64,000 bases of DNA from Saccopteryx bilineata (taxonomy: Eukaryota; Chordata; Mammalia; Chiroptera; Emballonuridae), in assembly GCF_036850765.1 (NCBI RefSeq), contig NC_089496.1, positions 49,466,113 through 49,530,112 on the forward strand, in the 5' to 3' direction. The number at the start of each line of letters is the position of its first letter. Within the stretch, counting starts at the first letter, position 1. Positions 1 through 12,925 of this stretch are shown here, in pieces. The notes beneath the pieces are model-generated. The model saw only the letters and a list, made by a program, of their open reading frames with translations, had not been told where the DNA came from and did no database searches. The position numbers were made by a program, and so were the translations under genes.

Positions 1-1155
1 TGACTTAGAGAGTTTCCCTTGCCAGTTCATGCTGCCGTGTGCGTTTCAGAGCACAGGTGCACAATAACCTAATGAACATCTCCTTATTGATAGATGTTTA
101 GATGGTCAGTCTCTTGCCACGTTGCGGGAAACCAGCTTCCATTCCTGTTGTGTGTGTGTGGCAGGGGGTGTTTCTCAAGGATGGACACCCCGATATCCAA
201 GTGCTGTGGAAAGAGACGGACACTGATTAAATTGTAGCGGACCTCACTCGGTGGCCTCCCCAAAACACCACGGCTGATCTCCCTTCCTGTTCCCTTCAGG
301 GTTTTGAGTGCTTTCTCCCTCAGAGATGACCGACTAGCGGAGGGACAGTCAGTCTGGCCCACAGCAACATGTAGACGAATAGGCTGATTTTGCCTCATCA
401 ACTTGCCCGCACACTGCCCACATAGCCCACAGTTTCTCGTTATTGCTTCCCCGTGCCCACTTCTTCGCCAGCTGTTCTGGATTCTCCTGTGTGAAAAGGG
501 GTGTTTTCCTCCTCTTCCTGTGGCTCTGTGAGAAATGCTACCAAGAATCTCGCTGAGGGCCATCAACAGCTTTTATGATTCTCAGCGAAATACAGACAAC
601 ACTGACAGTTGTCAGCAAGACTTGTACAATTTTTTTGTGCATGTGTGTGAGATTTGGCCCAAGGCTGAAGAACTCCAGTTATGGAATCCATTCCGTTTAG
701 AATAAAGGCTAAATGGAGAAAGGGGTGGGGGGTGACGTTTTTCTTGCCTCTGATTTCATTGAGAAACACCGTTATTGTCATCTTCAGCATACTGGTTAGC
801 AAACACACTCCGCATTGGAAGCATTTGAAGGCTCTCGGAGGTTACGCCTTTCTGTTTGTTTTGATACACTGAATACGGGGAAAGCATGGAGAGAAGGAGG
901 CGTATGATTAGTTCATTCCTTTTTGTGGAAAGTTCACTAAGAAATTTGGGCCATTTACACTTCCCCAGTTATGCTATGTTTATGTTTATATCTATGTTTT
1001 ATTCTGTGTGTACTATCATATATTTGGGCTGCTCCTGTAATGAGTGTTAGTAGTTTATTCATAATTATTGGAGCCTAATTTCATTCTTTTTAACCTTAAA
1101 ATACAGAAGTTTATCTTTATTGCTATAGCCATATGCTTTATGACCATAGCCATTC

Positions 1156-1556
1156 TTTTTTTTTTTTTTTTTTGTATTTTTCTGAAGCTGGAAACGGGGA
1201 GAGACAGTCAGACAGACTCCCACATGCGCCCGACCGGGATCCACCCGGCATGCCCACCAGGGGCAACGCTCTGCCAACCAGGGGGTGGTGCTCTGCCCCT
1301 CCGGGGCATCACTCTGTTGCGACCAGAGCCACTCTAGCGCCTGGGGCAGAGGCCAAGGAGCCATCCCCAGCGCCCGGGCCATCTTTGCTCCAAGGGAGCC
1401 TTGGCTGCGGGAGGGGAAGAGAGAGACAGAGAGGAAGGAGAGGAGGAGGGGTAGAGAAGCAGATGGGCGCTTTTCCTGTGTGCCCTGGCTGGGAATCGAA
1501 CCCGGGACTTCTGCATGCCAGGCCAACGCTCTACCACTGAGCCAACCGGCCAGGGC
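1156..1556 (-). mobile_element. Family A tRNA-derived SINE, full length
   Basis: On the minus strand a tRNA-like head (GGCCAGGG complement, internal box B-like GGTTCGATTCC) is followed by a TC-rich segment, a long unique body and a poly-A tail, seen here as poly-T at 1156-1173. It is flanked by a 13-bp TSD, ACCATAGCCATTC at 1143-1155 and ACCATGGCCATTC at 1557-1569, with one mismatch. The body carries the roughly 21-bp internal duplication found in the younger copies. Confidence 0.9.
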
Positions 1557-1756
1557 ACCATGGCCATTCTCTATGGGTCTTTCCTGGGTCATTCCTATTC
1601 TTTGAGGCCAGGACGCTGGTCAGTGACATTGTTCCCTGTGAAAGCCCCAGGCCTTGTGGGTTGTGAGGTGTGAATGATATGGTTGATTATAAGAGCTTGA
1701 ACTCCACCTGTTATCTCTGCAGCAGCCCAAAGGGACTCGTTTTCCCACAGTGCTGG

Positions 1757-1890
1757 ATATTGGGTTAGTTGGCATATGCTCATCACTTAGTTCTCACAAC
1801 AGCAGGTGATTTTAACCCTTCTCGTTTTACCTGTGCGAAAACTAAGAGCCCAAAGCAGTTAAATCATCAGCCCAAAGATCAACCCAGCCA
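1757..1890 (-). repeat. MIR fragment
   Basis: The order of motifs matches the reverse complement of the MIR core: an ACTTAGTTCTCACAACA-like part, then a TTTTACCTGTG-like part, then CCCAAAG. It is heavily diverged, as expected for a mammalian-wide ancient SINE. The assignment is by eye. Confidence 0.55.
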
Positions 1891-2394
1891 AGGTGTCTAT
1901 GCCTTCAAGGAGGTTGCTTTGCTGGAGGGACCAAAGAAATACCAGCAGCCCTGGGAGAAGTTCTCTGGGGAATGAGGGAAGGAAAGGAGGACAGATGGTG
2001 GGCAGGGGGTTGGGAGTGAACAAGAAGGAGTTAATCACATCCACAGAGGGCCATTCAGGGATGGCTCCCAGGGAGAGGGGGGATCACGGTACACACAAAG
2101 GCATGAAATAGTTCTTAGGCACCGCCTGCCACTTACAATCACCTAGGGAACTAGTTAAAATACCAGTTCCTGGGCTTTCCTCCAGAGCTATTGAATGAGA
2201 GCAAATCTGGAATCAGTTTTTGTTTGTAGGTTGGTTGTTGATTGGGGGAGGGGAGCAGGGTCAGATGAAAAGGCCATGGCATATTCTATCGTGATCTCTA
2301 CTTGTCTTCCTCCGAGAGAGATGTGGGTCTGAAAAGGCAAATCTGTTTGAGGACAGACATGTGAAAACTCGGATTTCCAAAAGGGTTCTTGATG

Positions 2395-2395
<1 letters not shown>

Positions 2396-2428
<33 letters not shown>
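2396..2428 (+). repeat. (GT)n microsatellite
   Basis: About 16 near-perfect GT units. Confidence 0.95.
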
Positions 2429-2431
<3 letters not shown>

Positions 2432-4331
2432 CATTTGTGTTCCTGTTTGCTTCAGACTGCTCATAAGATTCCTTTATTAATTCATTCATTCATTCCTTCA
2501 ACAACTGTTTACTAACCCGCATGCCAGGTATTTAGGCATGGCACTGCTTACCAATTGCCCTTACCTTTCAGGAAGCCAGAATAGTCTTTTAAAAAACAAA
2601 GCAAGTAAATTATAAGTAACTCTTCTCAGGCAAGTATTTCAGTGTACTTTTCAGATTATTTTATGAAAATCATGGCTATATAAATTTTTACCCAACTACC
2701 TAACAATGGTGCACAAGATTAATTTGAAAAAAAAAAAACCCTCAATATTGTTTGATGAAAACAAATGAGGTCATTGAGATTCAAACGGGCAGTGCTGGCA
2801 GCTTCTCTGTATTCACTTGGACTGAGACTCGCCCCTTCACTTGGGGCTCTTCGTAAACAATAATGTGTTTGTTATCTGAATATGTGTGTGTTGTTCGTGG
2901 ATCATGAACAAAAAAGGTACGTTTCCAACATGTATAGGTCCAATTCCATCTTCTTCATTTACAGCAGAAAATATTGTCTGCAGTCCTTTGATGAAAGATC
3001 TAAGAATATATAGTCTTTCATTTGTCAAGCGGGGTTTATTTTTCCACAGTCTCCTCTTGTCTTTGACTTCTTTGTGCTCTCTCCTGTTTTTCTATGAGTT
3101 GTGATTTCACGGGTTGCATTTTTAAATAGTTTCACTTTTATATTTGATTTTTTTTTAAAAAAAATATATATATTCTATGATGTCTCAGAAAGTGAAAGGA
3201 AAGAGGTAAAAACTATGAATATTGGCACACCAATTTCCAAAATGAGGATAGCCATCCTTGATTCCGGCAAATAAGATTTAGAGAACTAAACAAGCATGGA
3301 GAATTTTTAGGGGAACTGGGCTCATGTATACAGACCAAGTACTGATCAGAGGGAAAGGGAGCAATCATGGCAGAAGATTGGGCCTTATTAGTTATAGCTC
3401 ACTCACTTGGCATCCTGTGCAAGGGCAAGAAGGAGGAGCCTCTTCTCCAGGTTGCTTTGAGAGTGACCTCGAAGATGACCATGCCTTTCAGAATATTCCC
3501 ATCAGGTTGTTTTGAAGGGAACCAGTCACTTACCATATACAGGCATGAGGATTTTAAAGAAAACCCTAGCAACTACTGCCTTTTTAAAAGACAATCTCAG
3601 AAATAACCGAAAGGAAGACTGAACCACCCAAGTGGTGGCATCACCATGTAGTTACCTCACCTTCAACATGTTTCAAAACCATCACTGTGATGATATTACA
3701 TTTCCTATATGCATCGTATCTATACTACTTCTACCTCTATAAAGGAAGTCAGGCTCATTGCCATGGTATATCAATTATACATTAGAAAAAGAGGCAAAGA
3801 GTTAGTGACTTGATTTTTTAATAAAACTTAGGAGAGTCGGATGTAATCACAGGATCTCTTTCTCTACTGTATGACGCCTATAATTATTTCAACAATAAAA
3901 AATATATATGTGCAATTATATTTTTACATGACTTCATTATAAAGCAGAAATTCTGTTTGCTCAGAAAACTTACTGCATAGGACATGTTGTTAAAATTATA
4001 AGAAAAATTGTACTTCTCATTTGGGAAAAAAAAAAAGAAACCTAAAAGAAATCATCACACTCTCTTTGTTGACAGAGTAAACTGTCTTATTGTTTAAAAG
4101 GTTTAAGATGGAAAGGCTGAGTGAGCCGTGCACGGGTCCATCTGTTTGCTTTAGACCAGACTGCCTCTGGCAGTTGCAGCCAAGCATCGCCCAGACAAGA
4201 GTGGCTCTTCTCTCGACTCCTGTTTTCCTACCCTTAGTCACAACCAAATTCTCGGTGGTTATTCTATGTATGATCACCCTGGATGCAGTTTGTATAGCTT
4301 TCACATCCCAAATAAGAAGTGACCTGCCCTA

Positions 4332-4719
4332 GTCCTGGCTGGTTAGCTCAGTGGTAGAGCATCAGCCTGGTGTGTGTATGTCCTGGGTTCAATTCCCGGT
4401 CAGGGCTCACAGAAGAAGCATCCATCTGCTTCTCCACCCCTCCGCCCCTCGCCTCTCTCTCCCTTTCTCTCCCTCTCTCTCCCTCTCTCTCCCCCTCCTG
4501 CAGCCATGGCTGGGTTGGAGCAAGTTGACCCTGGGTGCTCAGGATGGTTCCATCCCTTTGCCTTAGGCACTTAAATAGTTTGGTTGCTGAGCAACAGAGC
4601 AACAACCCCAGATGAGCAGAGCATCACCCCCTGGTGGGTATGCCGGATGGATCCCTGTCGGGGTATATGCAGGATTATATCTCTCTGCCTTCCCACTTCT
4701 CACTTAAGAAAAAAAAAAA
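4332..4719 (+). mobile_element. Family A SINE, older subfamily
   Basis: A tRNA-like head with TAGCTCAGTGGTAGAGC and GGTTCAATTCC is followed by a CT-rich run, the family A body and an A-rich tail. A TSD is visible: AGAAGTGACCTGCC before the head and AGAAATGACCTGCC after the tail. The body has only one copy of the CCCCCTGGTGGG motif, so it belongs to the subfamily without the internal duplication. Confidence 0.88.
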
Positions 4720-4764
4720 AGAAATGACCTGCCTAAGGTCAGTGGTCTATCAATCATCTTAATG

Positions 4765-5085
4765 CAGGGGTCGGGAACCTTTTTGGCTGAGAGAGCCATG
4801 AACATCACATATTTTAAAATGTAATTCTGTGAAAGCCATACAACGACCTGTGTATGTTATGCATTATCTGATAAAAATTTGGTGTTGTCCCGGAGGACAG
4901 CTGTGATTGGCTCCAGCCACCCGCAACCATGAACATGAGAGGTAGGAAATGAATGGATTGTAATACACGAGAATGTTTTATATTTTTAATGTTATTATTT
5001 TTTTTATTAAAGATTTGTCTGTGAGCCAGATGCAGCCATCAAAAGAGCCACATCTGGCTCGTGAGCCATAGGTTCCCGACCCCTG
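4765..5085 (+). mobile_element. Non-autonomous hAT element, TIR CAGGGGTCGGGAACC
   Basis: This 321-bp element has near-perfect terminal inverted repeats (CAGGGGTCGGGAACC at the left, GGTTCCCGACCCCTG at the right). The 8-bp target duplications are TCTTAATG (4757-4764) and TCTTAACG (5086-5093). It has no transposase frame. The TSD length is diagnostic of the hAT superfamily. A second copy in the other orientation is at 61145-61459. Confidence 0.93.
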
Positions 5086-5184
5086 TCTTAACGGTACTGT
5101 GAACTAGATTTAGAGAATATGTTGATGTTGATGTACACAAACCCCAATCTCTAGATAGTCACAGATGTTGTCGTCTTCAGGAGG

Positions 5185-5300
5185 TGGTGACTTGGTTATC
5201 GTTCTGACTTAACAGATGGGGAAACAGATGCTCAGAGAGGTGAAGTGCTTTGGTTTCCAAGATCGCTCGGTTGTGAGAAGTTGCAGGGCCCAGGCTCGGA
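5185..5300 (-). repeat. MIR fragment
   Basis: Contains the reverse-strand MIR signature ACAGATGGGGAAACAGATGC, followed by CAGAGAGGTGAAGTG and a degraded remainder. Confidence 0.7.
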
Positions 5301-5798
5301 GGCTCGTTCTGCTTGCTGGTGTCACACCGCCTCTGAGATGAGGAGGAGCCGGGAGAGTCCTGGAGGCCCAGGGCGGCTTTGCGGATGAAGGAGAGGGGGA
5401 TCGGGCATGAGTGCTGCCTGCTTCAGTCCGCCACACCCTCTGGGGTGGACCAGCCATTCCGCAGGAAGCATGCAGACAGGAATCTTTGTGGAGCTAATTG
5501 AGGACAGCATGTGGCTGAGGAGGCGGTGGCTTTCCTTACTAATTGACATTCTTTCGGAAAACCCCAACTTAATTTTTTTTTCTTCCTCTTTGGTGTCTGT
5601 GGTGAGCTCTCCTCTTCTGTGAGGATGTGTGCCTGGTTTCCTTACGTCGGCTTAATAGACGGTGCAAAGTACACAGCGGCATCTGTAGTAAAAGCAAAGC
5701 TTCCCCCCACTCTCGACTCGAGCCATCTTGTACCCTTTCCTGGAGACAACCATTGACCGGGTTCTTGGTGACCCTTCCAGAGCCAGTGTCCGCATACT

Positions 5799-5807
5799 GT
5801 GTGTGTG

Positions 5808-5840
<33 letters not shown>

Positions 5841-5841
5841 T
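5799..5841 (+). repeat. (GT)n microsatellite with one GC interruption
   Basis: About 21 GT units with a single GTGCGT interruption. Confidence 0.95.
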
Positions 5842-5890
5842 TCTATTTCCAACCACAGAAGTCCCCAGGAAGTTACTCCTGGCTATTTTA

Positions 5891-5942
5891 ATAAATACTT
5901 TTTTTTTATTCATTTTAGAGAGGAGGGAGGGAGAGGGAGAGG

Positions 5943-5981
<39 letters not shown>

Positions 5982-6103
5982 GGGGGAGGCGCAGGAAGCA
6001 TCAACTCCCATATGTGCCTTGACCAGGCAAGCCAGGATTTTGAACCGGCAACCTCAGTGTTTCCAGGTTGACGCTTTATCCACTGCGCCAGCACAGGTCA
6101 GGC
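5891..6103 (-). mobile_element. Family B short SINE, recent insertion
   Basis: On the minus strand a tRNA-like head (CAGTGGATAAAGCG, GGTTCAAAATCC) is followed by a short body and a long CT/GA-rich tail. A perfect 16-bp TSD, ACTCCTGGCTATTTTA, lies at 5875-5890 and 6104-6119. The intact TSD suggests relatively recent insertion. Confidence 0.92.
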
Positions 6104-7223
6104 ACTCCTGGCTATTTTAGTACGGAGACTCCAATCCATCTCTTACGACATCTCAGGAAAGTATGCTGCTTTGGAAAACATTCCCACTATTGCGCTACAG
6201 CGTTCTAGTGACAGTGTCTGTTACCATGACTTACAGCTGAGAAGAATTCATGATGTGTTTCCTGATGAAAATTGTTAGGTTACAGAATGCCTGCATATGC
6301 GTTTTAACCGGTAACTATTTTAACCTTTAACAGTATGACTAATTTTATCTACCCAGCTCCAGAAATCTGAGTGGGAGCTGTTAATATGTTTTTAAAGATG
6401 AGAAAAAAAAACAAAACACACACACACACACAAAAAAAATACAGGGCTTTCTTTTTCACTCTCCTTTTCTCTAACTGAAAAAAGCTGTATAAAATGTTAT
6501 ATTTCATAGACTGGTTTCCCATAATGTAAACCAGGCTATTTTGGCATTTAAATTAAAATGACCCTATTTGTTTGAAACAATTTTATGAACATTAAAATCA
6601 TCCTTTACAAAAATCTGTTTTTATTGTTAAAAAACTGGTAAGAAAATGTAAAACAGAGGTCGGCGCTCCCAGCCAAGTTTGTCCCACTCCGTTTATTCAG
6701 GGCCTCTGGTTTTTAGATTCCGTGGGGTTTTGGAAGGCAGTGAGTGGAGAGTTTGTGGTTGCCTTTAAGTTAGAAGATTAGATGTCCAAGGTTTGCTGCT
6801 GTGTCGGGTGCACCAGTTTCCATTTTTCTGAAGAGAGCAAGTTGGGAACGTTCCTCATTGCGATGGAGGAGGCTGGTGGTAGCCCAGGGCTCCCTGCCGA
6901 ATCACTGGCAGAGTTCTACAACCAGGGCCTCTGCAGTGGCCCCCAGCCCAAAAAGGCCACGTGCACCTGCTGATGGCCAGGCCGTTCACGTTCTATTGAT
7001 GTATAACGAGGGATGACAAACTTAGTGGTCTAAAATAACGCTCAGTAATCATCACACGGTGTCCGTGGGTGAGGGTTCTGGGCCTGGCTTAGCCGGGTCT
7101 TGCAAGGCTGCAGACAAGACCAGCCAGGGCTGGGTCTCCTCTGAGGCTCAAGGGCAACTTCTAAGCTCACATTTGTTGTTAGTAGAGTTCAGGTCCCTGC
7201 GGCTGCAGAATGGTTTGCTTCTT

Positions 7224-7479
7224 TTTTTTTTTTTTTTTTTTTTTTACAGAGAGAGAGTCAGAGAGAGGGACATGATTGCTTTCTCACATGTGCCTTTGCC
7301 ATGGGCTATAGCAGACCGAGTAGCCCCTTGCTCGAGCCAGCGACCTTGAGTTCAAGCTGGTGAGCTTTGCTCAAACCAGATGAGCCCGTGCCCAAGCCGG
7401 TGACCTCGGGGGTCTGGAACCTGGGTCCTCCGCATTCCAGTCCGATGCTCTATCCACTGTGCCACCGCCTGGTCAGGCA
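7224..7479 (-). mobile_element. Family C SINE
   Basis: On the minus strand the head GCCTGACCAGGCGGTGGCAC is followed by a body containing the repeated motif 'ggt-cgc/cac-tggctcgagcaagg', then GA-rich sequence and a poly-A tail. The TSD GTTTGCTTCTT is at 7213-7223 and 7480-7490. Confidence 0.88.
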
Positions 7480-7909
7480 GTTTGCTTCTTTAAGGACCAT
7501 AGGAGGACATCGTTCTGGCCTGTAGCACTTATTAGGTCAGGCCCGCTCAGGTCCGTCATTTTCCTTTTTAATAACTCCAAGTCAAATTGATTAGGAATCT
7601 TAATTTTACCTACCAGATAGCACCATCTTTGCCACGTGACACAACCTAATCATGGGAGTGACATCCGTCCCGTTCACAAGTCTCGCCCGTGCTCCAGGGC
7701 AGGGCATTTCACACAGTGGGTATATCAGGGAGTGGTCATCTTGGGGACCGCCTTAAAATTCAGCCAGCCATACTCAGATGAGTTTCGGGATGCGTGGCAG
7801 GTAGAAGTCTCTATGGAGAATGGTGAGTAGAGCTGAAAGATAACTCAGGGATCACTGCACACAATAAGTGCTAACAAGGGTGACCCTCGCCATCCCCTCT
7901 GCCTTGGTT

Positions 7910-8310
7910 AGGTGGCCACCAAGCCCTGCAAGGCCCTGATTATTCCACTAGCCTCCTCTTGTTCTGGACTCTTCCAGGTAAAAGACCTCCTTCTCTTGCT
8001 CCCAGTATTCTATGCTCGCTTCCTGTCATGGGGCTTTGCATATACTGTTCCTTCTGCTTGGGATGCTTTTCCACCCTATGTCATATAGTTAACTTTGACT
8101 CTCTCTTTACTTTAGGCATCACTTCCTGGCCTTCGTGGCTATTTGCCATAGAACTAAGGCTCTCTCCTTGACACTTGGCACAATTATGACTCAGCATTTT
8201 GATTTTCTGAAACTCCCACTGACTTAGAAGCTCTGTGAGGGCAGGGACGCCAGTATTGTCCTCAGCCTCATCCCTGTGCTTGGCACACAGCAGTTAAATA
8301 TCCTCTCCCA
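7910..8310 (+). repeat. L2 LINE 3' end fragment
   Basis: The layout matches the L2 3' end: TCTTGCTCCCAGTATTC, then TGTTCCTTCTGCTTGGGATG, then CTCTGTGAGGGCAGGGAC, then CTTGGCACACAGCAG. It is diverged, and the ORF it overlaps is not a gene. Confidence 0.75.
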
Positions 8311-8932
8311 GTGGAAAAGGGAAGCAGGGAAAAGATAGGAAAATGAGGCCCATTTCAAACCTTCCTCGATCAGTATGTCTCTCGTGAGGTCAACGGCATA
8401 TTTAGTGTATTACTGCTGAGCCGCATACCTCTTAACACATCGTACGTTCGTTCTTTCTGGGATTCCCAAGGGCTTTAAACAGTTGAGTGAGAATTGTAGG
8501 GAAACAATAAGAGTGGATAAATAGGAATGAAAAGTGGTTGAGTCTACAGACATACCACTCTGCACATGACAAATCTTATCTAACCTTGGAGGGAAAATGA
8601 TTGAGTATCTTTAAATCAGTCCTGGCACCTGGTACTTCACTACGTCTTCACTTACGTTCCATGGAGGTTGAAAAGAAATCCTTCAAGTCACCCCAGCCTA
8701 AGCGCATATTCATGTGGTAGTGGCTGTGGTATATTTCAGTACTAATAGGCGCAGTGATAATTAAGTGTAGTTCTTAGTAGACCTTTCGTTGTGTTCTGCA
8801 ATGTCACCAAATCCGTTACGCAGTTACGACTTCAGATCTTCTAGGTGCCATCATTTTGATAATCTTCTCCCTTTAGTAACATCCTATCAAACGCACATCT
8901 AATTTGGCTTTGACTTTTCTGCAGCTGCTCTT

Positions 8933-9184
8933 TTTTTTTTTTTTTTCATTTTTTCATTTTTCTGAAGCTGGAAACGGGGAGAGACAGTCAGACAGACTCC
9001 CGCATGCGCCTGACCGGGATCCACCCAGCACGCCCACCAGGGGCGACGCTCTGCCCACCAGGGGGCGATGCTCTGCCCATCCTGGGCGTCGCCATATTGC
9101 GACCAGAGCCACTCTAGCGCCTGAGGCAGAGGCCACAGAGCCATCCCCAGCGCCTGGGCCATCTCTGCTCCAATGGAGCCTTGG
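8933..9184 (-). mobile_element. Family A SINE, 5'-truncated
   Basis: The body and poly-A tail (poly-T on this strand) of family A are present but the tRNA head and CT-rich part are missing. A perfect 13-bp TSD, TGCAGCTGCTCTT, at 8920-8932 and 9185-9197 shows that the truncation happened at insertion and not by later deletion. The copy has no internal Pol III promoter. Confidence 0.9.
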
Positions 9185-10339
9185 TGCAGCTGCTCTTAAA
9201 ACGGTTCTGTGACTGCCTGTCACTTGCCCACCACGCAGAGTCAACCGCTCTGCACTTGAACTCATGTGATCTCCCTGCCCCAACTCCTGTCTTGGGAATG
9301 CAATCACCGTGATGCTTATCCATCAAAAAGTATCTTGGAAGCCAAACATCATCTCCTCTGAGGCTTCTGTTTGCCCCATTTCGTGGAGTCTATCAAACTG
9401 GGAAAAACGAAGCCAGGTATTCTGGATGGAAACTACTGGGAAGAAGTGATTGGACATGGTAGTCCCCCACATCTGTCTAGGTTCTCTTTCACTTGCCACT
9501 TAAGTTTGCCCACTGTGAGAGTGAACATATGTCTGTGGGTGTGACTGACATCTATTTATAAAGATGTCTCAGTGTACCTGCTCCTATTTGTTATTTTAAA
9601 AACAAACAGGCTGCAGTTATAACCATTCTTACCGGGCTTTGATCAAAGAATAATCTCGGTCTCTTCAGAAGCTGACACTTTTTTTTTTATTTTAACATCA
9701 AATGTTCTAGATTTGCTCTTTGAAGGGAATCTCATCTTGAGAGAGCTCATGTGCATTTGCCTTAGGATTCTGTCTGAGAGAGAGGCCTCGCGTGTACCAG
9801 GACGGCTGTGATGACGAAGGTGAACAAGGTACATCGGTACGTCCATGAACTTGAGTGCCTCCCTCACTCGGATGAGTTTGTTTATACCAGAGCCAGCTAA
9901 TTATATTTCCAGTAGCTTAGTTAGTGGTGAAAGGGCTCAAGATGTGTATCTGCAGACGTGCGCGGGCACTGGCCAGCGGGTGCTGAACGCATGTGGCACC
10001 CTTCTGACGACTTGGGAATGTCTGGGCATTCTCTGAGCCACACCTGGGACAGGCAGAGGGACCAGGTTTAAAAATGCACTTGAAGGCTTTGATGTCTTAA
10101 GTTCTGGGAGCTGTGCCACGACCACCTTGGCGAGGCTGTGAATGCAAGGGGGGGAACACTTCGAACCTCTAGAAGAAAGGCCACATAGAGGTGCTAAGTG
10201 ACAGAGGCAGGGAGCTTCTGTGCCTTGGGACCTCTGCGCTGGAGGACAGTCATAACACCCCCTTGGTCACTTGAAGAATGAAGTGAGAGGGGGCTGCATG
10301 TGGAATTAGGTGTGGAATCAATTTCCTAGTCTGCCACCC

Positions 10340-10570
10340 GTAGTGACTTGACCTTTGCCAAGTCCAGGTATTTGTTCTTTTGTGTCTGGCTCGCTTCACA
10401 GACCTTAGTGCCTCCAAGGCTCATTCGTGTTGTTGCAGCCTGTGTCATTATTTCATTGCTTTTTAAGGCGGAATACTCTTCTGTTCTATGCATACCCTGT
10501 GTTTTGTTTATCCATTCATCCATTAATGGACAACTGCTGTTGTTTTCACTGGACATCTGCGTTCTTAGTT
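10340..10570 (-). repeat. L1 ORF2 C-terminal fragment
   Basis: The minus-strand translation reads like the end of L1 ORF2, with DEWINK, EYSALKSNEIMTQAAT and SQTQKNKY-like segments. It is short, broken and carries no promoter, so it is a relic. Confidence 0.75.
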
Positions 10571-11839
10571 AGCCCCCAGGTGGGAAGCTCGGGAGCCACT
10601 GGAATGAAGGTTTTCCTGGTTAAATTAGGAGTTTGTATCTACTAGGTTTAGGAGGAAGAGGGCCGGATAGAATGTCAACTGAAATGTGAGTACCGGTGTC
10701 CTTATGTATTTGAGCGAGGTAAAAAGAATAAATAGCGTGACCTCTGATGCTGATAAAACACCCTAAACTCTAGCCAAATGTTCATGGTCTGTTGGTGGGC
10801 AGAGAGAAGGTTTCACGGACCCGGTAGCCTCTAACGTTAAAATAACTAGTTTTGGTGTATGCAGTGCTTATCTTCCCAACTCTGTTCAGTGATGTGTTGG
10901 TAGCTCAAAATGACCATGATGGGGTTATTTACACCTTGGGAATTCGAATATACTACAGAACCAGGGCTTTTCTCTCTTGGAGAGCTAGTTGTTAACCATT
11001 AGCAGCATGCTACCGATTATATGTTAAATGTTCAGTATTTTTCTTCCTTTTAACACATATCACTAACCAAAGACATACAATTTTAAGATAAGCCTCTGTT
11101 GACATGTTGAAATCCGGAAATCCATGGTTCCTCTGATGTAGAAAGGTCAGGAGATTGCTTGTACAGAGCTCCCGTTAGGCACCTGCCTTCTCCTCCATGT
11201 TGGATAGGGTGGGGGCTCAGTGGATGGTGACGATGTCTCCTCATTCACCTCCAAGTGTGATCACCCCGATCAGTGACTGCTTTTCTTGTCAGATACCTGT
11301 CAGTGTCTTGAGCAAGCTTCCACCCAAAGGTTAAGGCCTTTTCTGTTTTGTCCTGTTTTCAGAGAGAGTGCATTTATTGCCTTAACGCCCTTATCTACTA
11401 CCGATGTTTCAGATGTCGCAAAGCCCTTCCTCTGACTTCATGGCATGAGATCAGACGGGGTCGCACTACAGAGAGGACTCTGCAGAGGATGCTGGGTTAT
11501 GTAGTCAGACACACTTTCTGTTGGCCGCGTATTTCTAAAACGAGCCCAGACACGCGAGGCGCAGAAAGGAGTGCAGGTAAAGGGGGGGATAGATTAGAGA
11601 GAGAAGGTGGGCTGCAGGAGTCTGCCTCTTCACAGACCCCCTAGGGGCTGCCTGTACTCCCTAGACTGCTCTTTGACAAATGCTTCCCCAAAGCGAGCTT
11701 GGCCAGGGTGGGAAGCTTCGCTCTGCAGCGGAAGAGGCTCCTGGGTGATGTGTACATCCATCAAGCCTTATTTTCTCTTATCGTAATTTTAAAGTGGTAT
11801 AAAAGGGATGTGCCCAGCATGGGTATTTTATATACATAA

Positions 11840-12925
11840 GCAAGTTTATTCTGAAATTTATATTTAAAAAGCCAAGGACTTAGAATAGCTGAAACAATAC
11901 AAAATTTCACATTTTGTAAAACCAGATTAAAGTGGGAAGAGTCTGTCTGCCCAATGTCAAGACTCCTACTCACAGTCATAAAGACAGCATGGTATCGGTG
12001 GGTAGACAGACACATAGATCAATGAAACAATGAACAGGAACCGCAAAATAGACTCATAAAATATGCCCACCTGATTTATAACAAACATGCCAAGGCAATT
12101 CAATGGAAGAAGACCAACCTTTTCAATATATGGTTCTGGAAGAATTAGACATTCATAGGCAAAAATAGATGTGATTTGAATCTTACCTGTTAAACACATA
12201 TTAACTCAATATTGATCATAGATGCAAATGGGAACAACCTGTAAATCACATATCAAAAGCATGGAGGAGAAAATCTTTGGGATCTTGGATTGAGCAGAGA
12301 GTTTTTAGAGTTGACACCAAAAGCACTGTCTATAAAAAGGTAAAATTGATCAATTAACCTTATGAAAAATTGCTTGTGGAAGACCTTGTGAGAAAACAAA
12401 CAAACAAAAAATAACTAGAAAATGGAAAAAAAGATACAAAGAGGTATTTCACCAAATAGAAAATGCAGATGATAATAAAGCACATGTAAAGATATTTAAT
12501 ATTTTTAACCATTGACAAAAATGCAAATCAAAACCACAGGGAGATAGCACCACTCACCTATCAAAATGGCCCAAAACGGTATAGCGCGGTAAGACCAAAT
12601 GCTGGTAAGTGTGGTTAAAAATGAATAGCCCGAGAGGGCCATGTGATGATAGTCAAGTTCTGTATGTTGATTGGTTGCACAAATCTACACATGTGAAAAA
12701 AAATGCGTAGGAGTACACACACAAGTGCGTGTAAAACCAGTAACAGCTGAATAAGCAATGCGGATGCTCCAGCGTCCGCTTCCTGATTGCACGGTTGCGT
12801 TATCATCATGCAAGATCCATAACATCACGGGGATCTGGGTGAGAAGGGTGTGGAACCTGCCTATGTAGTTTTTGTACCTTCTCGTGAATCTATAATTATT
12901 TTAAAATTAAAATTTAAAGAAAAAG
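11840..12925 (+). repeat. Old L1 3' end (ORF2 C-terminus plus 3' UTR)
   Basis: Plus-strand sequence follows the L1 ORF2 3' region: GACAGACACATAGATCAATG, the CAAGGCAATTCAATGGA motif, GGAGAAAATCTTTGGGATC and ATGCAAATCAAAACCACA. It ends in a 3' UTR-like GTGAATCTATAATTATTTTA. Frames are broken by many substitutions and indels, and several internal segments are missing. Confidence 0.85.

Noticed and set aside
11348..11644. Frame with clustered cysteines (FQRECIYCLNALIYYRCFRC) considered as an upstream VWC exon
   Set aside because: It does not match the first VWC domain of BMPER and lacks the expected phase and CCxxC end.
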